Shown here: one piece after another, positions 46,346 to 57,300 of the stretch
Position numbering within the stretch: the first letter of the stretch is position 1
Layout: every line of letters begins with the position of its first letter
Assembly (NCBI RefSeq): GCF_964199755.1
Contig: NC_133898.1
Location: 131,984,553-132,048,552, forward strand
Origin: Larus michahellis
Lineage: Eukaryota > Chordata > Aves > Charadriiformes > Laridae
DNA: 64,000 nucleotides
Reading direction: 5' to 3'
Translations under genes and position numbers: made by a program
Notes under the pieces: generated by a model
The model's input: the letters and a program-made list of their open reading frames with translations, nothing else
Told to the model about the DNA's origin: nothing
Database searches by the model: none

Positions 46346-47830
46346 ACATTAGTTCACCCCTTTGTTAATTAAATCTTGCTGCCGCGCCGAGTCCCTGGTC
46401 ATGCTGGCACGTATTGTGTAACTGTGGGGGCTGGAAAAGGCCTGTGAAGCGCTGGCTGGGTTCCTGCCGCATGCCGCGATGAGCCACGCAGACCCATGGC
46501 ATCTCTCTCTGAGGGTCGGGAGTTATGGCGGAGTGGCCCCCGGCGCCCTGGGAGCTCAGTGTCTGTTGCTGCTGGGGCCCCGCTGTCGCAGCACCCACTC
46601 CTGCTGCTAGACTTTATAACCATTTGCAGTCAGAGTGCAAGCCCTTCCATCTCCTCCTCATCTCTTCCTCATCTCCTCTTCTTTTCCTCTTCTTCCCCAT
46701 CCCCGATGCACCCAGCATCGTTCCTCTGGTCCCCACGTGCACTGTCCAGGCCTCCTTCCAGCCTCTCACCTGCCAGTTTGCGCCAATGTAGCATCAGTTG
46801 AACCCTCCCATCCACACTCACCAGATTTAATAAACCCAAGCAGACCTCAGTGCCGTCCCAAGCCATTTTCTTACCCACTTTCCCCCGCCTGGGAGCCGTT
46901 CCTACCAGTCAAAATTTTTTCCTCCAAATTTTTCCTGCAGTATCTGAAGTTTTCCTAGAATTTTATGTATGAGTGTTTCTGTTCCCTGACCTTGCTCTGC
47001 ACAAGTACAGCACATGCTGTTCTCGCACACACCCCCAGCCCACGAGCAGACGGCATGTCCCTGAGAGCCATTCCGGTCTGCGGGTACTGGGGTTTGTCTC
47101 ACGACAGCCATGAGGCTGGAATGGCGTCACCCACAGCACCCACCCCCCCTCCCAGGGGCCTTGATGGCAGCTCCATGCAGGGACGATGGCTCACGCAGGC
47201 AGGGGAAGCAGCGTGCCCGAGGCCTTCACCCCTTTATGTGTTTACATTTAATCAGCCAGTGGGTGTGTGAAACACCACTGGGATGTTTTTTGCTACAAAG
47301 GCTCCGGGGACAAGCCCCTGAGAGTCCCAGTGCCTCCCCATGGCGGGGGAAGGTTTACAAGCCCAGCCGGCAGTGCCCAGCCAGCAGCAGAGTGATGGAA
47401 GGTGGGCTGGCATTTGCCAAGGGAGGGCGAGGGCCCCTGGGGTGCCAGGCAGGGATGGCCAGCACTGGTGGGTCTGGGGTGCTCCAAGTGCCGGCGCTTA
47501 CCAGCCCCTCTCCTTCCCCGTGGAAGGTGCCCGGGCGCTTTCGCAGCACCGTGTGCCCATGGGGCGGCTCCTCCATAGGCGTCTGCTCTCGCCGTGCTGT
47601 TGCCGGTGCCCGGACCCCCCACAGTCCAGAACCGGAGCTACCGGGCTGTGGGCACTTTCCTCCATAGGCCTTCCAGGTGCCGTTGTGTTGACCTGTACCG
47701 GACCCCAGTACAAACCAGTACCACCCGGCAGCGTCCTGCCGGCCACCGGAGCCCGGCCCGATGTCTGGGGACCGGGGCCTCCGCGGCTGCTGGACGTGGC
47801 TCCCGCATCCCCTCGGCGGGGGCGGCCGCA
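46346..47830. other. Interval between the CR1 and U1 copy 2, no gene recognised
   Basis: The composition is less GC-rich, with a CT-rich run at 46640-46720 and an AATAAA-containing stretch near 46828. I find no protein family, RNA gene or named repeat. It may contain remnants of old interspersed elements. Confidence 0.4.
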
Positions 47831-47948
47831 GCGGAGGCGGGTGTCCCGGGGCGTGGCGGGGCCTTACGAAAGGGGCGGGGCCACGCAGAGCGCGCCACAG
47901 CCGGGCCGGGGCGTCAGGGGCGGGGCCTTGCTGAAAGGAGGCGTGTCC

Positions 47949-47982
47949 ATGCAGATGAGATCCCGCCGCCACGCATGACGGG
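47949..47982 (+). promoter_or_regulatory. U1 copy 2 distal sequence element
   Basis: Octamer-like ATGCAGAT at 47949-47956 and a ZNF143/Staf-type gcatgacggg at 47973-47982, 190-224 bases upstream of the U1 start, matching the layout at the other two copies. Confidence 0.75.
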
Positions 47983-48172
47983 AGCCGTTCCCGCCGCGCC
48001 GCCGCCGCCGTCCGCGGGGGAAGGCGGGCGCTGCGCGGGTGAGGCCCGGGCCGAGGTTGGGGGCGCGAGACGCGGCGTGGTTCGGGGGGGCACGGGGTGT
48101 CGCGGGGGTTGTCGTCGTGCGGTGTGTGTGCGTGCGGCGTGGTGCGGGGGGTGTTGTGTGGTGGGTGGGGTC

Positions 48173-48336
48173 ATACTTACCTGGCAGGGGAGACACCATG
48201 ATCAGGCAGGTGGTTTTCCCAGGGCGAGGCTCATCCCCTGCACTCCGGGTGTGCTGACCCCTGCGATTTCCCCAAATGCGGGAAACTCGACTGCATAATT
48301 TGTGGTAGTGGGGGACTGCGTTCGCGCTCTGCCCTG
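48173..48336 (+). ncRNA. RNU1: U1 snRNA gene, copy 2
   Basis: A 164-nt U1 RNA on the plus strand, divergent from copy 1 and convergent with copy 3. The splice-site-pairing 5' end and the Sm site are intact. It shares the loop I and U1A-loop substitutions of the other copies and has one private change near the 3' end (CTCTGCCC instead of CTCTCCCC, in stem IV). The 3' box gtgcaaagacag is the same as in copy 1. With copy 1 it forms a large inverted duplicate including at least 300 bases of upstream DNA. Confidence 0.95.
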
Positions 48337-48784
48337 GTGCTGGTGGTGCAAAGACAGCGAGAGGCGAGGGAGGGTCGGGTGTTGGGCGCTGCTGTTGTCC
48401 TGCTGCGTGTTCCCCGCCCCGGCCGCGGCGTGTCTGGGCTCCCGCAGACCGCGGTGCCCGCGGTGGGTCGGTGCGAGCCGGGGGAAGGGAAGGGCCTTGA
48501 CCCGGCGCCGTCTCCCCCCGTCCCGCTGTCGGGGGCAGCAGCGCCCCGGGGAGCTCGGGGGTCTCTGGGTTTATCATCTCCGCACCCGGAGTAAATTCTT
48601 GGACACAAATCCCCCTTCCCCCCCCCGCCCGCAGCAGCTCTTCCGTCCCCTGAATGGGGGTTCCTGAGGGTCTGGCCCAGGGACATCCCCCCCCCGGGGC
48701 CTCTGTCACCCCGCGCTGCTGCGCTGCCCCCTCCCCGTCCCGGGGCACAGCCCCCCCCGCCCCCTCGCCAGGCCAGAGACGGGC

Positions 48785-49690
48785 GGGACCAGGTTTTACC
48801 ACACGAGTTTATTTTAAATAAAACGTTAACACAGATGCAGGCTGTTGCAACCGGAGTGAGGGACCAGACAAGCGATGCGACAGGGGGACGATGGCCGGGG
48901 CCGGCGCTGCGTGTGCTGCCGCCAGACCCGGCCGGCCCCGGGGGCTCCTCGGTGGCCACGGGCGAGGGGAGGGGTCTGCAGCGGGGACCGGGTCGTCACC
49001 GAGAGGAGACGCCGAGAGCCCGGCGCTGGGCAGGAGCGGGGTGTGCACATCCCCCGGGGGGAGGGACGCTGCGAGGGGCGCAGGACAAGCGGGGTGTAAA
49101 ACCTCAGGGGTGAGGGGTGACCCCCGAGGGGTCAGTGACCCCCGGAGACGGCAGGGAGGCAGCGAGTGACACACGCTCCCGTTCCCGGTACGGGGCCTGG
49201 GCTCCCCGCAGCCCTGGTGCCGAGATGGAGCTGCCGGCTGGGGAGAGCCGGGGGCCGGGCAGGATTTCTGTGCTTCCAGGCACTGCGGGTCAGGGCCCTG
49301 TGGCACCTCCTGGGGGCATCTTTAATTCCCTGGACGGGGGGGGTCGGTGGTGCCTCTTCAGGGAGACGGGAGGGAACAGACGGGGCACGGCAGAAACTCC
49401 CCTCTGTGGCAGCGGGACCCACCCCGGCCGGGGCTGCACCCGAAAGGTTGGTGCCTCCTGACACGAGGTGCGTCCGAGGGGACCGGGACCCTTCTGCCCG
49501 CGGGCACCACTGGGCCTCGGTGGGACGACGTCCCCATGGGTGTTCCTGTGCCACGGGCTGTACGGCAAAAGCGCGGCTGACAAACAGCCAGATGTGCTCA
49601 ACGCCAAACCTGCGGGCTTGGCCCAGGGAGTAGCCAGGGGCCCGCAGTGACCTTGGGGCATCCTCTTTGAACACACAATACCGGCGCCCA
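48785..49690 (-). other. Possible 3' exon of an unidentified minus-strand transcript
   Basis: Minus-strand AATAAA (in aaaataaac, about 48810-48818) could end a transcript coming from the right. A 180-codon frame, minus 49674-49132, covers part of it but has no recognisable domain and is biased in composition. It may be an untranslated exon, a retrocopy or chance. Confidence is low. Confidence 0.25.
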
Positions 49691-49764
49691 GAAGAAAGTG
49701 TCTACGTGTCTGCTGGAATCGTCGCTCAGATCTCTGACATCAGACTCTCCCGAGCCTGAACCGC

Positions 49765-49865
49765 GGATGAAGTCACAGGGTGGTTTGGGTTGGAAGGGAC
49801 CTTAAAGATCATGCAGTTCCAAGCCCCTGCCCCGGGCAGGGACACCTCCCGCTAGAGCAGGTAAC
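49765..49865 (-). mobile_element. Short CR1 3' fragment
   Basis: The plus-strand read with gtttgggttggaagggacctt and the following ccctgccccgggcaggga is the reversed CR1 terminus, about 100 bp. Confidence 0.85.
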
Positions 49866-50212
49866 CCACCCGTCGCGTGACGTACCTGGCAAGGAAAGGT
49901 CGAGAATCCCCAGCCCCAGCTCCGTGATGGCGCTCGCCCGGTTTGAGCGGGTCTGTGCCTGGTGAGAGAGCGCGGAGGGACGGCCGTCACCCCGCCAGCG
50001 GCACCATCCTCCGTGTCAGCGACTGGCGCGATCGGTGAGTGCAGTCAGGCTTCCAGAGGGGAGGAATTTGTCACATCGTTGTCCGAATAGGACAGAAATT
50101 CACACCCAGGCTGCGGCTGGGCGGCCACAGGGAGCGAGTGATGTCCGGAGACACTGAGACGGCCCCGTACTCCAGTGCCCAATGCCGTTATTCTGCTCTT
50201 TCACCAGGGAAC

Positions 50213-50376
50213 CAGGGGAGAGCGCGAACGCAGTCCCCCACTACCACAAATTATGCAGTCGAGTTTCCCGCATTTGGGGAAATCGCAGGGGTCAGCACAC
50301 CCGGAGTGCAGGGGATGAGCCTCGCCCTGGGAAAACCACCTGCCTGATCATGGTGTCTCCCCTGCCAGGTAAGTAT
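50213..50376 (-). ncRNA. RNU1: U1 snRNA gene, copy 3
   Basis: A 164-nt U1 RNA on the minus strand that looks like the consensus of the three copies: no private changes, but the same loop I and U1A-loop substitutions. Its 3' flank differs from copies 1 and 2 (tggtgaaagagcagaat), still compatible with a GTTT..AAA..AGA-type 3' box. Upstream similarity to the other copies covers roughly 280 bases, including the distal element. Confidence 0.95.
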
Positions 50377-50563
50377 GACTCCACCCCACACACAACACCC
50401 CCCGCACCACGCCGCACGCACACACACCGCACGACGACAACCCCCGCGACACCCCGTGCCCCCCCGAACCACGCCGCGTCTCGCGCCCCCAACCTCGGCC
50501 CGGGCCTCACCCGCGCAGCGCCCGCCTTCCCCCGCGGACGGCGGCGGCGCGGCGGGAACGGCT

Positions 50564-50593
50564 CCCGTCATGCGTGGCGGCACTGATCTGCAT
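50564..50593 (-). promoter_or_regulatory. U1 copy 3 distal sequence element
   Basis: Minus-strand octamer-like ATGCAGAT (50586-50593) beside the ZNF143/Staf-type element (50564-50573), about 190-217 bases upstream of the U1 start. Confidence 0.75.
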
Positions 50594-50747
50594 ATCCCCG
50601 CCTCCACGCCCACAAGGCCCCGCCCCTGCCCGGTGGCGCTCTCTGTGTGGCCCCGCCCCCTCTCCCGGACCCGCCCCCGCCGCCGCTCCGGGGACACGTG
50701 TCTCCCCGCCGCCGCCCCAGGCTTCCCCCGCGGAGGTGACACCGGGG

Positions 50748-50755
50748 TATAAAAA
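50748..50755 (+). promoter_or_regulatory. Orphan TATA box
   Basis: A consensus TATAAAAA in a GC-rich context, 155 bases beyond the distal element of U1 copy 3 and facing the opposite way. No gene is recognised downstream before the convergent EIF2B4 3' end, so the assignment is tentative. Confidence 0.3.
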
Positions 50756-51321
50756 CGCCTTTTTGGGCAGAGACCACAATCGCGGGCCCCCTGCCCTCCC
50801 GGCTGCCCCCCGGGGCTGGGACTACGCAGGGCACTGGCGGTGACAGGCTTTGGAGGGGGGGCACACACAGCCCACAGCCATCCCTGCCCGAAGTTGTGCC
50901 GAGCACTGATGTCACCACGGCAGGAAGGGACGGGAATGCGGCAGAAGAGACACCCCCTCCCCCTGCCAAAGCCCCCTGCTCGGTCCGGGCCCTGCACCGA
51001 GCCCCTCTCGTGCTGGGAGCAGTCCTGGCACACCCAGGGCACTGCAGGGAGCCAGAGGTGCCCGGCTGTCCCCAAGCTCAGCCCCACCGGCTGCCAGCAC
51101 CGCAGCCAGGGGCTGTAACCGGCATCACCCTTTCCCCCAGGTCCCAGAGACAGGGAAGATCCTTCCCCGCTGCTGCCTGGAGCGGGATGCAAGGGGTCAG
51201 GTGGAGTGGGCACAAGTGCCAGTGTGCCCAAGGACAGCGCAGAGTTGGGCCTGTGGTGACACGGGCCACCCGGGCTCCTGCCACCTCACAGAAGGCAGAC
51301 AAGGTGTACTGTGGGGCCTGG

Positions 51322-51327
51322 TTTATT
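51322..51327 (-). terminator. EIF2B4: EIF2B4 polyadenylation signal
   Basis: AATAAA on the minus strand (tttatt on plus), only 23 bases past the EIF2B4 stop codon, so the 3' UTR is very short. Confidence 0.85.
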
Positions 51328-51349
51328 AGGGTCCGTGCAGCTGGCTCTC

Positions 51350-54300
51350 CTACTGATCCACGTTCTTGACACGCAGGACGACAGGCACCGAGGTGCAGGG
51401 GATCATGCCCAAGTCCGTGATGACCAGATCCACCAGGTCAGGCGGTGTCACATCATAGACCAGGTTGAGGAGGCGCAAGGACTTGTTCTCTGCCCAGCCA
51501 CCCAGCTGGGCTTGGCCCTTCCGCAGCACGATCAGGTCATCGGGATCATCTGTGGAGGGAGCAGCAGCAGGCAGGATCAGGGGGAGGGATGGCAGCTCTC
51601 CATCCTGCCCCAGGAGCATGCAGGACCGCTGCTTGCCAGGCCACCCTTCCTCCGAGTGGTGGCCCCTCGGCCAGGAAGGGGAATGGCAGGGCAGATCAGT
51701 CCATCCTGGCCACCAGCAGGCAGAGAGAGCGGGTCCCAGGTGGCAGGAAGGGGACAGAAGCCTTACCCAGCTCGTTGGAGACGAAAGAGTCTGTCTGCAC
51801 TCGCTCACAAAACTTGTAGGTCTCACAGCACACCAGCACGGGCACGTTGTAGGCCTTGGAGACCAGGGCTATCTGGGACGTCCCCACCCGGGACATGACG
51901 GAGCCGTTGGCCAGGAGTGCGTGGGCTCCCAGCAGCACTTTGGACACCTGTCAGGGAAGCGCAGGGATCTGTTGGCACCTTTTCCACGACGCAGCCTCCC
52001 CCGGTGCAGCCCCGCTCTGCTCCTCACCTCGGGCAGCACGTAGGAAATGGCGTTGATCATCACGTAGGTGCAGTGAATGCCCTTTCGCACCAGCCGGCGC
52101 AGCGTCTCCCGGCCCTCCAGCCGCGGCCGGCTGTCCACCACGATCACACGGAAAGCCCGGCCCTTCTTCACGTGGGCGTCGCACAGCGTGCGGTTCACCA
52201 GGGAAGAGCTGTTGGACACGGGTTAGGAGGCTGCCCCGTCCCGCCAGCATCACCCAGAAACGCAGCCCAGTGCCAGGAGACCTTCCTGGTGTGGTGTGGG
52301 ACTCATCAGGTGCCATCCGGGCAGGAGGCTTCCTGAGCGTTAGCATGGGGTCTCACCCCAGGGACAGCCTGCACAGGCGCCCGACGGCAGGGGCTGGCTG
52401 CCACGGCAGGTCCCTGAGCACATCCAGCCCAAACAGAGCAATGTCTCTTACCCAGGGCGGGAGTTGGGCTCCCACCGAGACTCTGATGGGCTAGTAGTGC
52501 TGCCTGGAGACAAGTCCGGGCAGAGATGAGATCCACCCTCGCTGTTACCAGCGCTGCCCCTTCCAGACCCCCTCCTGCTACGCTTGCTCCCTCTCCCCAT
52601 CTTCACTCAGAGGATCACCCCTGGGAAAAGAAATGTCTCAGCCCTCCCCGCGAGCAGCATTGACCCTGACCCCTCTGCGACCACAGCGAGGGATCCCCCC
52701 CAAAACCCTCTCCGAGTTTCCCCCTCGTAATGCTCCAGACCCACGCTGGCCCCCTGCCCCTGCCCCTTCCTCCGCCGACCGCCCAGGACCCACATGACAC
52801 CCGGGCTCTTTCGCCACAGTGGTCTCTGCCTCCCTTCCCCACCTCTGCTTTCTGACACAGACCCTCGAAGGAAGAACGAGCTTCCCTATTTTTGCTTCCT
52901 GAGATTTGACTTCGCTGCAGCTTGTTTAAAATGCCAGTAAACAGCCACGGCTGCTCTGTAAATGCCCTGTATTGAAGAAGCGGTGAATCTGGGTTTCTTG
53001 AAACACTTAACTCTGGACACAGGCAAGCAGGGGACAGTGCTGAGCCCTGAATGGGAACAGCAAAGTCTCATGGACGAGCCTTTGGTACAGGCTTCTCTGA
53101 TGGCAATGGTTTTACACCTGTCAGACATTTCTTGGCCCAGTCAAGGTGTTGCCCACCACTGTAACGGTACAGGCCGGCAGGTCTGGCAGTCCGGGTTAGC
53201 CAAAATGGCAGGCACTGCAAACTCGGGCATTCACAAACGGAGCGTGAGGCGCTAATGCCGCAGTATAGGCTGCCATAAGGCTACTTGACCAGACTCTCCT
53301 CTTTGTTCCACTAATCAGTCCGTGGGCTCCAGCGCTTCCAGCATCTGGAGAGCGTGTGGAGAAATCGGAAACACCGTTGTCAGGACACAGCCCTGGGCAG
53401 CGGCGCTGCGGGGACGCAGCCAGGCCTGCCAGCACCGCGCTCCACAGAGGCAGTTTCGCATTCCCCTCGGCAGCTGCCCGGCAGAAAGTGCTCCATCACC
53501 ACCTTGTGACGCCAGCTCATCTGTCCGTCCGTCCGCCAGGACAGGACAAGAGTCCTAACGAGCTCTCTGCTTCTTCTAAAGCACCGACAATACATCCACG
53601 GCCAGTCAGCAAGTGCTGACCCCAGGGTTATGCCCGGCTCTGTCTTGACACCCTCATACACCCACAGTCCTGCCCCGCTGGTCACAAACGTCCCCCCTGT
53701 GCCTCCATTTACCATCTCTCCACCACAGCTGAGTTCTGGCCGGCAGCCCCTGACTGTCCCCTCCCTGCTTGTTTTATTTCTGGTTGCTGGACGCAAAGCT
53801 GCAACCCCTCCCTCCCCCTTGGGCAACGCTGGCTTTCCCACCCTTGAAAAACTGCTTTTTCAAGACCTTCCCGTGTCCACTCAGCTGCTCTGTTGCCTTC
53901 TTCCACCCACTGGCCTGGCTGCCCCGGCTCTCCTCTTACCATCCGTACACCAGGATCACATCGTTGTCATTTATCTTCTCAAAGGCCGACCTCGAAATGG
54001 CTTCAGCTGCCAAAACAATCTTCTCCCGCAGATATTTGTCGATAGTGTCCTGCAGCTTCTCCTTTGCCTGGGGAGACAGCGCCATCACATACAGCGTGGC
54101 CCACGCTCTGCTGTCCCTTGCTGTCTCCCCTGCGAGCGGCGAGCCCTGCCCTGCTGTTTTCTGTACGGCACCTTCCCCAGGGACTCCGCAGGACACACGT
54201 GGCCACTCCTGCCCCTGCACAAGCCTCCCAGCAGACCACGGTGCCTCACCACACGTTCGAGCTGCCACCAGACCTGCCCAGCTCTGCCCATTGTCTCCCC

Positions 54301-57300
54301 TGCATGTCCTGGGGCAGTTGCTCTGGTCATCCCATGGAGATTTTACTGCTCAGACCCTCCAGCCCAACTCCTCTCAGCCTACTGGCCACACAGCCCCAGG
54401 GGTCACAGAATCACGGAATGGTTTGGGTGGGAAGGGACCTCAAAGCCCACCCAGTGCCACCCCCTGCCCTGGGCAGGGACACCTCCCACCAGCCCAGGTT
54501 GCTCCAAGCCCCGGCCAACCTGGCCTTGAACCCCTCCAGGGATGGGGCAGCCACAGCTTCTCTGGGCAACCTGGGCCAGGGGCTCACCCCCCTCACAGCA
54601 AACAATTTCTGCCTGAGTTCTCACCTAAATCTCCCCTTTTCCAGTGTAAAACCCTTCCCCCTCGTCCCATGGCTCCCCTCCCTGCTCCAGAGTCCCTCCC
54701 CAGCTTTCCTGGAGCCCCTTGAGGGACTGGCAGGGGCTGGAAGGTCTCCGCGGAGCCTTCTCTTCTCCAGGCTGAACCCCCCCAGCTCTCTCAGCCTGTC
54801 CTCCCAGCAGAGGGGCTCCAGCCCTCTGATCATCTTCGTGGCCCTCCGCTGGACCCGTTCCAACAGGGTCCTCCTGACCTGCACTACCACCCTGCCCTTG
54901 CTCCACAGCAATGGGATCCTGTTGAGCTTTTTCATCGGACGTAGCTGAGCACTGAAAAAACACATTCTTCTTCATCTGTCAAAGCTCTCACACACAGTCC
55001 TGCTGGGCAAGGGCAGCTCACGGCATCCAGCTGCTGTGGCCTTCCTGCAGCGCACAGCACCAGCCAGACCAGCCCACAAGCCCTCCAGCTGCCCAAGAGT
55101 CCCTTCTCGATGCAGGTGCAATGCTGGTTGTTGGCCGGGCTTGTGCTGCGTTCATTGAGACCACATGCGGCTGCTGCAGTTTCTCCCATTTCATGTTTGG
55201 AGCTCTAATTTGGAGCTTCTGACGAGCTCCAGTCCTCCCAGCCCAGCGACACCAACAGCCCAGTGTTTGCTGCGGAGCCGCCCAGCCCCTTTGGGTGGGA
55301 GGCGACACTGATGGCCAAGTCTTCTAGCTCCTCTGCAGCACTGCTCCCGGTCTGCATCCCACCACCTCGCCCTGTCCCTGCGCCAGGGCTGTCCCTCCAC
55401 CCTGGAGCCTGCTGCTGGCCTGAGGCCACTCACCTCCTCCTCTCGCAGGGTGTCAGGCAGGCACGAAATCTCCTTCTTGAGGAACTTAATGGCATTGCCC
55501 ATGCTGGCTGAGAGGGGACGGCACTGGTTCAGGAAGCTGCAGAGAGGAAATGGGCTTAGCTCCAAGCAGGCTGGAGGGCACGGAGGGGAAGAGGGAGGGT
55601 GCAGCTGGCCTGGGGGTCGTGGGCAGGGAGAGCCCCAAGAACCCAGAGCCCCAGCAAAGTCAGCCCAAGTTTTGGTGGGCACCAACCCGGTGAGGTGACC
55701 GATGGACCACACTCAGCAGAGCTTCGGTTCCCTCCGCTCTGGCACTGGGAGACCTCACCTGATGTGCGGCTTCAGCTTGGCCACCAGGTCCCGCGACAGC
55801 TCCTCGTTGGGGGGAGTGGAGTAATCCCGGATCAGCTGAGACAAGAGAAGAGAGCATGAGCTCAGGCACTGCATGCGACCGCCCTTGCCCAGGAGGCTGC
55901 AGACCAGGCACGAGTGCGTACCACACAGCTTAGAACCATAAAATCATAGAATTGCCTAGGTTGGAAGGGACCTTTCAGACCATCTAGTCCAACCTAACAC
56001 TGACAAAAACCACGACTAAACCATATCGCTAAGCTTGACACGCCTTCACAGGGGGGCAACGGGGTGCTCCAGGAACTCAAATCTACTGCATCAGTGCCAG
56101 AAGAGGATACCAGCAGGGCTCAGCCCTGGGCATGGTCAGAGGGAAGAGGCTGAAGACGACTGAGCACAGCTACAGCCCCAGCAGTCAATGGAGAGGAAGG
56201 GAGGCCTGTGTCTGGTGCCCTCGCTGCCTGGTGGGCAGGGGTAGCTGCTCGCATACCTGTTTGAAGACTTCCAGCAGGGCGATGCAGCGGGCGTTGGAGC
56301 CATTGATGATGCCCTGGGAGTACTGGAGGCCCAGGCGCACCACAGCCGGGTGAATTACCGTGGAGGGGATGCTGTGGGGACAAACATGAGAGAGCTGTGA
56401 GCACTGACCCTCTAGAGCCCAGGAACAACAAACCCACCACCAGGCCGCCAGCCAAACAACCTGAGAGATGGCCCAAGAAGGGAGCTGTCAGTCCCGACCC
56501 TACAGCCCCTTCTCCTGTGGCCCTGCATTGCCTGAGGGCAGCTCTCCTCACCCCACAGGCAGGACGTCTGTCTGCCCCTGCCGCCGCTCCTCAAAGTGAC
56601 CAAAGGGGTCCCCCTCCATCCCATCATGCCTGTCCCATGCACAGGACCAGGACACTCCTTCACTAGGGACATTTTGCAGCTGGGCTAGCCGAAACAGAGC
56701 CAAATGATGGCCAGGGGCCTGGGCTGGGACGCCACATACCTCATCTGCTGCGTCAGTGGCTTCTTCCGGCTGTACTGGTGCAAGTGGGAGAACAGGTTGA
56801 CCTTGGTGCCATAGTCCTGCCTCAGAGGTACCTGTAGCCAAACAGTGCTGGTGATCATGGAATCACAGAACCACAGAATTGCCCAGGTTGGAAGGGACCT
56901 TTCAGATCATCGAGTCCAACCATCGACCCAGCACTGCCAAGGCCACCACTACCCCATGGCCCTCAGCACCACGTCTGCCCGGCTTTTCAATCCCTCCAGG
57001 GATGGCGACTCCACCACTGCCCTGGGCAGCCTCTTCCAATGCTTCACAACCCTTTCCAGGAGGAAATTGTTCCCAATATCCATCCTAAACCTCCCCTGGC
57101 GCAACTTGAGGCCGTTTCCTCTTGTGCCATGGCCTGTTCCTTGGGAGAAGAGCCCGACCCCCCCTGGCTACCCCCTCCTTTCAGGGAGCTGTAGAGAGCC
57201 AGAAGGTCTCCCCTCAGCCCCCTCTTCTCCAGGCTGAACACCCCCAGCTCCCTCAGCCGCTCCTCACCAGACTTGTGCTCCAGACCCCTCACCAGCTCCG

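Noticed and set aside
53080-53290. Possible H/ACA snoRNA in EIF2B4 intron 10
   Set aside because: I could not find a convincing hinge and ACA pairing with two stems; the impression was too weak to report as a feature.
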